Positions 1 to 4,942 of a stretch of 5,431 bases of DNA are shown one piece after another. Each line of letters opens with the position of its first letter. Within the stretch, counting starts at the first letter, position 1. Under the pieces are notes generated by a model that was not told the origin of the DNA, did no database searches, and saw nothing but the letters and a program-made list of their open reading frames with translations. Position numbers and translations under genes: made by a program. The stretch covers positions 1-5,431 of the forward strand of contig JAUWWA010000160.1 of assembly GCA_030617125.1 (NCBI GenBank), given 5' to 3'. Source of the DNA: Pirellulales bacterium. GTDB lineage: Bacteria; Planctomycetota; Planctomycetia; Pirellulales; Thermoguttaceae.

Positions 1-1
1 C

Positions 2-211
2 GAATCGCTCATCAAAGAGGACACGATCGAAGTGCCGGTCCAAATCATGGGCAAACTTCGCGGGCGGATCCAGGTTCCAGCCGACGGCGACAAGGCTGCC
101 TTGGAAGCCGCCGCCAAGGCCGATCGCCGCATCGCCGAACTGCTCGAAGGCAAAACCATCATCAAGACGATCGTCGTGCCGGGCCGGATGGTGAATTTTG
201 TGGTGAAGTGA
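2..211 (+). CDS. leuS: Leucyl-tRNA synthetase, C-terminal fragment (5' end outside window)
   Basis: This is the last 69 residues of a protein whose start lies upstream of the window. The segment contains [11 protein letters not shown], then an alanine-rich helix, then [22 protein letters not shown] at the terminus. This arrangement (VQxxGKxRxRI...LxGKxIxKxIVVPGxxVNxVV) is the signature of the small C-terminal domain of bacterial class I leucyl-tRNA synthetase, which contacts the tRNA elbow and helps position leucine tRNA. The catalytic Rossmann fold, HIGH and KMSKS motifs and editing domain are not in view. Many homologues have Asn in the VQxNGK position where this one has Met. The gene ends in TGA and is followed by a convergent gap with a hairpin. 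Identity is from motif recognition; the C-terminal extension is characteristic enough to make valyl or isoleucyl synthetases unlikely. Confidence 0.9.
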   Translation, partial: ESLIKEDTIEVPVQIMGKLRGRIQVPADGDKAALEAAAKADRRIAELLEGKTIIKTIVVPGRMVNFVVK

Positions 212-231
212 CGGCGTTGCGATGTGTTGTC

Positions 232-253
232 TAGCGGGCGGGCTTGCCCGCTA
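232..253. terminator. Perfect 8-bp inverted repeat, candidate bidirectional terminator or dispersed palindrome
   Basis: TAGCGGGC (232-239) and GCCCGCTA (246-253) are perfect reverse complements around a 6-nt loop GGGCTT. It lies 20 nt after the leuS stop in the convergent gap between leuS (+) and the macro-domain gene (-), where both transcripts could end. No T-tract follows on either strand, so it is not a textbook intrinsic terminator. It could instead be one copy of a dispersed REP-like palindrome. A shorter echo, CGCTAAGCGG, sits at 295-304 beside the macro gene stop, resembling CGCTAAACGG at 249-258. Confidence 0.5.
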
Positions 254-296
254 AACGGTGGTTGCAGCGTCGCGAGCGGCTGACCAGCCCGGCGCG

Positions 297-836
297 CTAA
301 GCGGTTAATTCTTCCAGCGCCGCGGCGAATGCCCCATACGTTCCGGCGTCGAAAAGCACGAACCGGACCAGTTCGGGCTTGCCGTGCGCTTCGAGGAACT
401 CGATCGCCACCGAAAGCGCCGCCCGGGCGGCCTGGTCGATGGGGTAGCGATACGCGCCGGTGCTCAGGGCGGGCAACGCGATGCCGCGGCAGTCGTGCTC
501 GACGGCCAATTCCAGGCAACGGCGGTAGGCGCCGGCCAGCAGCTCGGCCTCGCCGCGACTTCCGCCGCTCCAAACCGGTCCGACGGCGTGGATGACGTAC
601 TTGGCGGGCAGCTTTCCGGCACCGGAGATGACGGCCGAGCCGGTGGGGCAGCCGTCGGGGTATTTGGCGTCGGTTTCGGCCATGATGCTTTGCCCCCCTC
701 GGCGGTGGATGGCGCCGTCGACACCGCCCCCGCCTGCCAGGCGGCTGTTGGCCGCGTTGACAATCGCGTCGACTTCCTGGAGCGTGATGTCACCCTGGTG
801 TAGTTCGAGTTTCTGGCCGCTGATTTCGACTTGCAT
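297..836 (-). CDS. ymdB: Macro-domain O-acetyl-ADP-ribose deacetylase / ADP-ribosylhydrolase (YmdB-like)
   Basis: This 179-residue protein is a single macro domain of nearly the same length as E. coli YmdB. In order it shows QGDIT (14-18), VDAIVNAAN (22-30), GGGGVDGAIHRRGG (35-48), CPTGSAVIS (63-71), VIHAVGPVW (81-89) and LPALSTGAYRYP (121-132). Asn30 and Asp40 align with the YmdB residues Asn25 and Asp35 that act in catalysis, and STGAYRYP is the phosphate-binding loop. The family binds ADP-ribose and hydrolyses O-acetyl-ADP-ribose (a sirtuin product) and, in some members, mono-ADP-ribose on acidic side chains; which substrate applies here is not visible. It is predicted cytoplasmic, with no signal peptide. 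The start at 836 was chosen because homology begins a few residues after it. An upstream in-frame extension to 1124 would run antisense through the beta-helix gene and has no family resemblance. No clear Shine-Dalgarno precedes this ATG. Confidence 0.92.
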   Translation of the reverse strand: MQVEISGQKLELHQGDITLQEVDAIVNAANSRLAGGGGVDGAIHRRGGQSIMAETDAKYPDGCPTGSAVISGAGKLPAKYVIHAVGPVWSGGSRGEAELLAGAYRRCLELAVEHDCRGIALPALSTGAYRYPIDQAARAALSVAIEFLEAHGKPELVRFVLFDAGTYGAFAAALEELTA

Positions 837-888
837 GGTAGATATGCTACAATTGGTAGTTGAGCCTGGGAACCCCCTTGGAGCGGCG
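837..888. promoter_or_regulatory. 52-bp divergent intergenic region between the macro-domain and beta-helix genes
   Basis: Both genes start outward from this short gap, so promoters for both must lie in or beside it. On the + strand TACAAT at 848-853 resembles a -10 box, but no convincing -35 lies about 17 nt upstream. A small inverted repeat CTAC-aattg-GTAG (847-859) surrounds the same site. On the right, GGAG at 880-883 is a plausible ribosome binding site for the beta-helix gene. The macro gene side (GGTAGATATG, read antisense) has no SD. The promoter call is weak because consensus matches are partial. Confidence 0.3.
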
Positions 889-1821
889 ATGATGCGAAAA
901 CTCGGTTGCCCTTTGGTGGCGTGGCTCCTGCTGGTCGCCGTGGCGGCCGGGCGGGATATCCACGTGGACAACGTCGCCGGCGACGACGGTTTCACCGGAT
1001 GGCAGTCGCGGAACCTGCCCGACCGGACCGGGCCCGTGAAAACCATTGCCCGGGCGCTGCAATTGGCCGGAAGCGGCGATCGGATCGTGCTGGCCAAAAC
1101 CGACCAGCCGTACCGCGAGAGCATCAGCCTGGTCGGCAGCCGGCACAGCGGCTATCCGGGGCATCCGTTTACGATCGAGGGCAACGGCGCGATTCTGGAC
1201 GGTTCAACGCCGGTTCCACCGGAAGCCTGGGTGCACCACGCCGGCGCGGTGTTTCGTTTTCGCCCGCCGATGCCGGCCCACCAGCAATTGTTCCGCGACG
1301 ACCGGCCGCTGGCTCGCGTAGTCGCCGCCACGACGAGCGTCGCGCTGCCCGAGTTGAAGAAGCTTCAGTGGTGCCTGCACGCCGGCTACGTCTATTTCCA
1401 CGTCGAGCCGAACAAGCTGCCGGCCGACTACAACTTGAGCTGTGCGGGCTTACAGACCGGCATCACGCTGTTCCACGTCCGCAAAGTTGCCGTCGTTGAC
1501 CTGATCGTCCAGGGCTATCAACTCGATGGAATCAACCTACACAACAGTGCCCGCGACGTTTACCTTGCCGGCATTACGGCTCGCGGCAACGGGCGCGGCG
1601 GGATTACCGTCGGCGGGGCGTCGCGCGTGGAGATCGACGGCTGCGTCGTCGGCAACAACGGCCGGGCGCAATTGCTCACGCTCCCGTTGTCCGAGACGAC
1701 CGTCCACGGCTCACAGTTGTTTTCGAACACGGCCCCGGCCTGGGTCGACCGTGGTGGGCGGGTCTACATCGACGGGAAGCTTGTCGAGGGCGGGCTCGAC
1801 GCGGCGCGCCCGATGCGGTAA
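889..1821 (+). CDS. Secreted right-handed parallel beta-helix repeat protein
   Basis: This 310-residue protein has an N-terminal signal peptide: Arg3-Lys4, then the hydrophobic stretch VAWLLLVAVAAG, with likely cleavage near residues 20-21. The mature start (DIHVDNVAGDDGFTGW, then GPVKTIARALQLAGSGDRIVL) matches the usual opening of exported right-handed beta-helix proteins (xxVD..GxDxxxG...PxxTIxxAL..AxxGDxIxL). A segment near residues 97-106 (IEGNGAILDGS) fits the following strand. From about residue 195 to 300 there are short repeats of V-x-I/L-x-G and N-x-G-x-G-I-x-V type, consistent with stacked coils. Such folds are common in polysaccharide lyases, glycoside hydrolases and adhesins, but I see no recognisable catalytic triad or subfamily signature, so the substrate is unknown. 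ATG codons at 889 and 892 are both usable; GGAG (880-883) lies 5 and 8 nt upstream of them. The coding frame upstream of 889 is a shadow of the macro gene. Confidence 0.8.
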   Translation: MMRKLGCPLVAWLLLVAVAAGRDIHVDNVAGDDGFTGWQSRNLPDRTGPVKTIARALQLAGSGDRIVLAKTDQPYRESISLVGSRHSGYPGHPFTIEGNGAILDGSTPVPPEAWVHHAGAVFRFRPPMPAHQQLFRDDRPLARVVAATTSVALPELKKLQWCLHAGYVYFHVEPNKLPADYNLSCAGLQTGITLFHVRKVAVVDLIVQGYQLDGINLHNSARDVYLAGITARGNGRGGITVGGASRVEIDGCVVGNNGRAQLLTLPLSETTVHGSQLFSNTAPAWVDRGGRVYIDGKLVEGGLDAARPMR

Positions 1822-1879
1822 ACTACCTTGTTCGGGTTCCAGTGGTTCGGCAACCCCGTTGGAAAGGATATGCTGCGCC

Positions 1880-2323
1880 ATGAACAACGATGCAGTGGGA
1901 CGGCCGATGGAAATCCTCCTGGTCGAGGACGATCTGGAGGACGCCGGGCTGACGATCGAGACATTGCGAGAGGGGGAAGTGCCGTGCCGGGTAAGCCTGG
2001 TGCGCGACGGCGACGAGGCCATGGAGTTCATCCGTCGCCAGGGCAAGTACGGCCGTGCCCCGCGTCCCGACCTGATCCTGCTCGATCTGAATCTCCCCCG
2101 GAAAAACGGCCGCGAGGTCCTCGCCGAAGTCCGTAGCGACGAATCACTGCGCGAGATTCCGGTCGTCGTGCTGACCGCCTCGCGCACGCACCGCGAAATC
2201 CTCGAAAGCGAGAATTTGTATGTCGAGGATTACATGATCAAGCCGGTCGACGTACCGCAGTTCATCAGTGTAGTCAAGTCGCTTCGCAGATACCTGTTGA
2301 GCGACGTGATCGTGCCTTCGTAG
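1880..2323 (+). CDS. Single-domain response regulator, Rcp1-like receiver (CheY-type)
   Basis: This 147-residue protein is a receiver domain with no output domain. The landmarks are complete: acidic pocket Glu16-Asp17-Asp18 in ILLVEDD, phosphoacceptor Asp69 in DLILLDLNLP, Thr99 in VVVLTAS and Lys121 in the IKPVD motif. The LVEDD-xxD opening, the RRQGKYGRAPRPDLILLDLNLPR-type stretch and the C-terminal KPVDVPQFISVV helix are typical of the Rcp1 family, the receivers that partner cyanobacterial phytochromes and related hybrid kinases. It is predicted to be cytoplasmic and to relay phosphate to or from a histidine kinase by protein contact. No kinase is in the window, so the partner is unknown. 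The chosen ATG at 1880 has GGAAAGGA at 1861-1868, 11 nt upstream. An alternative ATG at 1907 (residue 10, MEILLVEDD) has GGGA 6 nt upstream and would give a tighter domain. The gene follows the beta-helix stop by 58 nt on the same strand, so cotranscription is possible. Confidence 0.93.
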   Translation: MNNDAVGRPMEILLVEDDLEDAGLTIETLREGEVPCRVSLVRDGDEAMEFIRRQGKYGRAPRPDLILLDLNLPRKNGREVLAEVRSDESLREIPVVVLTASRTHREILESENLYVEDYMIKPVDVPQFISVVKSLRRYLLSDVIVPS

Positions 2324-2353
2324 GATCGCGACCGTTGGTCAGGGTGTTTTGGG

Positions 2354-2370
2354 CGCGACCGCCGGTCGCG
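2354..2370. terminator. GC-rich hairpin between convergent genes, candidate terminator
   Basis: CGCGACC (2354-2360) and GGTCGCG (2364-2370) form a perfect 7-bp stem with a 3-nt GCC loop, 30 nt past the response regulator stop and 3 nt before the tadA stop (antisense). On the + strand it is followed by only GTTTC, a weak T-run, and the preceding TTTTGGG gives no T-tract on the - strand. CGCGACC also occurs at 2327-2333, where it can start a smaller stem (GACC-gtt-GGTC, 2330-2340) or compete for the same 3' arm. The position supports termination, at least for the + transcript. Confidence 0.5.
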
Positions 2371-2373
2371 GTT

Positions 2374-2826
2374 TCAGGATAGCCGCCGTTGCTCCTGGAA
2401 GAATTGTGTGAGGAGTTGCCCGCACGGCTCGGCTAGTACGCCGGAGACGATCAGGCAGCGATGGTTTAGGCGATCGTCGTCGAGCAGGCGGTAGAGCGTA
2501 CGTACCGCGCCGGCCTTGGGGTCGGCCGCACCGTAGACGACCGTTGGGATTCTCGCCAGGACGATCGCCCCGGCGCACATCGGGCAGGGCTCCAGCGTAA
2601 CGTAGAGCGTGCAATCGTCCAGCCGCCACGACTGCCTTGCTTCGGCCGCCTGAGTAATGGCGATCATCTCAGCGTGGGCGGTCGGGTCGCGAAGCTGCTC
2701 GCGTTGGTTGTGCGCCCGGGCGATGATGCGATCCCCGTGCACGACAACCGCCCCGATGGGTACTTCGTCTTCGCGCATGGCCTGCTTGGCCTCTTGCAAG
2801 GCAAGGTTCATAAAGTGTGCGTGCAT
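2374..2826 (-). CDS. tadA: tRNA-specific adenosine deaminase (TadA)
   Basis: This 150-residue protein belongs to the cytidine/deoxycytidylate deaminase superfamily. The zinc site is intact: His51 and catalytic Glu53 in [10 protein letters not shown], and Cys81 and Cys84 in [13 protein letters not shown]. The opening helix ([10 protein letters not shown]), EVPIGAVVV (21-29), the HNQRE segment (39-43) and [17 protein letters not shown] (96-112) match bacterial TadA, which converts A34 of tRNA-Arg(ACG) to inosine so that one tRNA reads CGU, CGC and CGA. A guanine deaminase is the main alternative, but the DPKAGA segment and overall order favour TadA. The ATG at 2826 lies 3 nt after the stop of the TIGR03790 gene. 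A weak SD (GGAA, antisense of 2836-2839) sits inside that gene's 3' end, which suggests cotranscription and possible translational coupling. A second Met at residue 6 is a less likely start. Confidence 0.93.
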   Translation of the reverse strand: MHAHFMNLALQEAKQAMREDEVPIGAVVVHGDRIIARAHNQREQLRDPTAHAEMIAITQAAEARQSWRLDDCTLYVTLEPCPMCAGAIVLARIPTVVYGAADPKAGAVRTLYRLLDDDRLNHRCLIVSGVLAEPCGQLLTQFFQEQRRLS

Positions 2827-2829
2827 GAG

Positions 2830-4608
2830 TCAGTGTTCCACGGTCAGTTCGATCGGCTTTGCCCAAACGTAGTCCTCCGGTCCGCCTTTACCCAGCGCGA
2901 CGACCCGCAGGATCACGGGCCCGGAGCCGAGTGCACCGGAGTTGATTTCAAGCCGACCGCTGCTGCCGTTGATCCTGTTGAGCAACCGGCTGTTGTGGAT
3001 GACGGCGATGGCGATCGAGCCGGGCGATTTCGCCGCGATGTGGATGGACCTGCCCGAGTAAACGCTTTCGCTCGGCGCGACCGACACGTCGATTTCGCGG
3101 CCGTGGTTGGCGGTGCTGACGGCGACGATCCGCCGGCCTCGCGACTGGATCAGCCCGGCCTCGATGGCGACGATCCGCAACTCGTGATACCCGTCGGCCA
3201 GCCGAGTGGTGTCTAGTTTAAGGGTTCTGCCGGCGGGACACCCGGCGGTGAGCAGGCCGTCGACGAACAGTTCAAACCGTTCGACGTTTCCGCCGCCTGG
3301 CACACTCGCCGACGGCTTGATCTTGAGCGTTCCGGTAACGCTCTCCCCGTTTTCGACCCCTTCGACGCTTCCTTGAGGGATGTTCGCCCAGGGTCGGCAG
3401 AGCGGATCGCCGACGATCAGCAGTTGATACGGGCCGTGCACCGATTGATAGAACGCCTCGGCCAACGAGCAGCCCCGAGCATAGTGGACGTGGATCGTCG
3501 CCCGGGGGAACTTCGGATGCAGTGCGTACGGCTCGGCAACGGTGCCGCTGGCCCCGGCCGCGCCGTAACGGAGCAGTGCGGAAAGCGGCGTCTGGCCGGC
3601 TCGCGAACGCATCACTCCGCCGAAGCTGGTGAAGTGTTCGCAGATGGCGCCGGGTAGGATGGTGCTGCCGGACAACTTCCAATTGAACGCTGCGGCGCCG
3701 ATCATCGCGCCCTGCACGTCGTGTTTGTTCATCGGGAGCGTGCCCTCGAGGACTTCGGCGGCCACGCCCAATGCCTTGAGTTCCTTAACGGCTTCAGCAA
3801 ACCCGGCCGCTCGTACCTTCGAACGGACGTTCATGTTTTGCATGAAGTAGATCGTGCCGCGAGGGTGCGTGCCGTCGGCGTCGACACTGCGCCGGAGATA
3901 GCCGAGCACCTCGTCAAGCGAGTTTCCGCGCCCGGCGGTCACGCCCAGCATCATCGACAACATGTACTGCCGGCCTTCGTCGTCGTCGCGCAGCTCGCCG
4001 CGCGGGCCGAAGTGTCGGACACTGCTGAAGGCCAGCGTCGGCGCCTCACGCTGCTCGGCGCGCGGCAGACGCATGTAATAGTTCGCTTGCAGATGAACGT
4101 AAGCCGGACTGCCGGCCAACACCGGCTGGTACAGATACGTCAGACCGTTGATCGAACCGACCTTGGCGGAGTGTTTCGGCCAGAAGGACTTCGCCATCGG
4201 CCTGTCACCGCTCTGTCTTTCGGCGGCCTTGTGCACGGCGGCGGTGAACCGCTTTGCGTCGGCCGCGAGGTTTACCGCCCAGGGGAAGTCGCTCGAGTAG
4301 ATGATGTAGTCGATTTGTCGAACAAGACGCCGCTTTTCGATCGCTGCAAGAACGGGGATGAGGATCTTCTGGCGAAACGTGTCGACGTCGGTGGTCTGCG
4401 CCTCTGGGTCCCACGGCAGCGTAAGCACGTTGCCGGGGTGGATCTGCCGCAGCTTGATGTAGTGGTTGGCGATGGTTAGCGAATCCGCGCTGTTGCGATT
4501 GACGACCAGGAACAGGTTTTCCGGGCCACCGCCGGCGAAGCCCGCGGGGGGAACCCACGCCAGCAGGCCGGCAAGGATTACCATCAGTGGGGTCAGTCGA
4601 AAACTCAT
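2830..4608 (-). CDS. TIGR03790 family exported protein (exosortase-genome-associated, function unknown)
   Basis: This 592-residue protein has a signal peptide (Arg4, hydrophobic 5-21, likely cleavage after GFA at residue 25). The mature part starts with ENLFLVVNRNSADSLTIANHY (30-50) and IHPGNVLTL (56-64), then IDYIIYSSDFPWAVN (99-113), LGYLRRSVDADGTHPRGTIYF (235-255), GAICEHFTSFGG (320-331), YGAAGASGTVAEP (348-360) and YQLLIVGDPLCRPW (394-407). These are hallmarks of TIGR03790, a family found mainly in genomes carrying exosortase, including Planctomycetes. Residues about 420-592 look like one or two Ig-like beta domains (DGYHELRIVAIEAG at 472-485) with no PEP-CTERM tail. The alternating alpha/beta core and GDPL motif recall peptidase C25-type folds; this is my inference and no catalytic dyad is assigned. 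The start at 4608 was chosen for the signal peptide; ATGs at 4629 and 4626 and a TTG at 4659 are alternatives. No good SD is seen. tadA follows after 3 nt. Confidence 0.85.
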   Translation of the reverse strand: MSFRLTPLMVILAGLLAWVPPAGFAGGGPENLFLVVNRNSADSLTIANHYIKLRQIHPGNVLTLPWDPEAQTTDVDTFRQKILIPVLAAIEKRRLVRQIDYIIYSSDFPWAVNLAADAKRFTAAVHKAAERQSGDRPMAKSFWPKHSAKVGSINGLTYLYQPVLAGSPAYVHLQANYYMRLPRAEQREAPTLAFSSVRHFGPRGELRDDDEGRQYMLSMMLGVTAGRGNSLDEVLGYLRRSVDADGTHPRGTIYFMQNMNVRSKVRAAGFAEAVKELKALGVAAEVLEGTLPMNKHDVQGAMIGAAAFNWKLSGSTILPGAICEHFTSFGGVMRSRAGQTPLSALLRYGAAGASGTVAEPYALHPKFPRATIHVHYARGCSLAEAFYQSVHGPYQLLIVGDPLCRPWANIPQGSVEGVENGESVTGTLKIKPSASVPGGGNVERFELFVDGLLTAGCPAGRTLKLDTTRLADGYHELRIVAIEAGLIQSRGRRIVAVSTANHGREIDVSVAPSESVYSGRSIHIAAKSPGSIAIAVIHNSRLLNRINGSSGRLEINSGALGSGPVILRVVALGKGGPEDYVWAKPIELTVEH

Positions 4609-4640
4609 GGAAACGGCCGGCTGCATCATCAGGCGATCAC

Positions 4641-4669
4641 ATAGCGGAGAATACTCCAAAATACGCTAT
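4641..4669. promoter_or_regulatory. Nested palindrome upstream of the TIGR03790 gene, operator or hairpin candidate
   Basis: Outer arms ATAGCG (4641-4646) and CGCTAT (4664-4669) enclose a second inverted repeat GGAG-aata-CTCC (4646-4657). The element begins 32 bp upstream of the chosen TIGR03790 start on the - strand, a position where a repressor site or leader hairpin could act. No clear -35/-10 pair for the - strand was recognised around it. The arms are short, so chance occurrence cannot be excluded. Confidence 0.3.
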
Positions 4670-4753
4670 TGAATCATACGGGCCACGCGGCTGTTTGGGT
4701 AGGCATTGGCCAGCTCTTTCCGACAGCGATTGCCCGCAAGATCGTCCTAGTCG

Positions 4754-4783
4754 TTGACAACACCCAAATCGGCAATCTATGAT
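4754..4783 (+). promoter_or_regulatory. Sigma70-type promoter for the DUF1080 gene
   Basis: TTGACA (4754-4759) is a perfect -35 box and TATGAT (4778-4783) matches the TATAAT -10 consensus at 5 of 6 positions, with an 18-nt spacer. Transcription would begin near 4790 and give a leader of about 150 nt before the ATG at 4943. This is the best promoter match in the window, although housekeeping promoter consensus in planctomycetes is poorly defined. Confidence 0.6.
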
Positions 4784-4794
4784 TTCAAAGTGGG

Positions 4795-4836
4795 CAGTAG
4801 CCAGTGGTCGGTTGTCAGTCGTCAGTAGGCAGTCGG
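4795..4836 (+). repeat. Heptanucleotide tandem repeat, six units of CAGTNNN
   Basis: Units start at 4795, 4802, 4809, 4816, 4823 and 4830. They read CAGTAGC, CAGTGGT, CGGTTGT, CAGTCGT, CAGTAGG and CAGTCGG, so five of six keep CAGT and the third is CGGT. The block lies directly after the predicted transcription start of the DUF1080 gene. The antisense complement of the same heptad reappears downstream (4887-4921), allowing a stem. Such 7-nt periodic intergenic blocks are a form of low-complexity, probably mobile or expanding, repeat; the family is not one I can name. Confidence 0.65.
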
Positions 4837-4920
4837 TGATCAGCAGGGGGCAGATTTGCCGTTGGCCACTGATACCTGACGACTCCACTGACAACCGATC
4901 GCAAATGACTGACAACCGAT
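4808..4920 (+). repeat. Long imperfect inverted repeat with a duplicated 3' arm in the DUF1080 leader
   Basis: The 5' arm 4808-4825 pairs with 4876-4898. Twelve base pairs (4808-4819 with 4887-4898) and six more (4820-4825 with 4876-4881) are separated by a 5-nt bulge at 4882-4886. CAGT at 4830-4833 can extend the stem with ACTG at 4868-4871. The 3' arm core ACTGACAACCGAT occurs twice, at 4887-4899 and 4908-4920, exactly 21 nt (three heptads) apart, so the 5' arm has two mutually exclusive partners. The second copy ends 10 nt before the SD. Confidence 0.65.
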
Positions 4921-4930
4921 TACCCCATCG

Positions 4931-4937
4931 AAAGGAG
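4931..4937 (+). promoter_or_regulatory. Strong Shine-Dalgarno of the DUF1080 gene
   Basis: AAAGGAG lies 5 nt before the ATG at 4943 and is the best ribosome binding site in the window. It fixes the start of the last gene and contrasts with the weak or absent SD of the macro and TIGR03790 genes. Confidence 0.75.
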
Positions 4938-4942
4938 CCAAC

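Noticed and set aside
592..888. Upstream extension of the beta-helix frame
   Set aside because: It is antisense to the macro-domain gene and would place the signal peptide about 100 residues inside the protein.
837..1124. In-frame N-terminal extension of the macro-domain gene by 96 residues
   Set aside because: It runs antisense through the start of the beta-helix gene, has low-complexity Arg/Ser/Pro-rich composition and no family resemblance, while macro-domain homology starts right after the Met at 836.
1834..1856. GGGTT...AACCC inverted repeat between the beta-helix and response regulator genes
   Set aside because: Only 5 bp of stem, a 13-nt loop and no T-tract; too weak to call a terminator.
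1526..1879. N-terminal extension of the response regulator
   Set aside because: It overlaps the beta-helix coding sequence in another frame and is Arg/Ser/Thr-rich; the receiver fold begins after 1880.
3721..4479. 252-residue open frame on the + strand
   Set aside because: It is the complement of the TIGR03790 gene; no start signal or recognisable domain, and the opposite strand has strong family motifs.
4795..4920. Possible CRISPR array
   Set aside because: The repeat unit is 7 nt with no spacers of regular length and no cas genes nearby.
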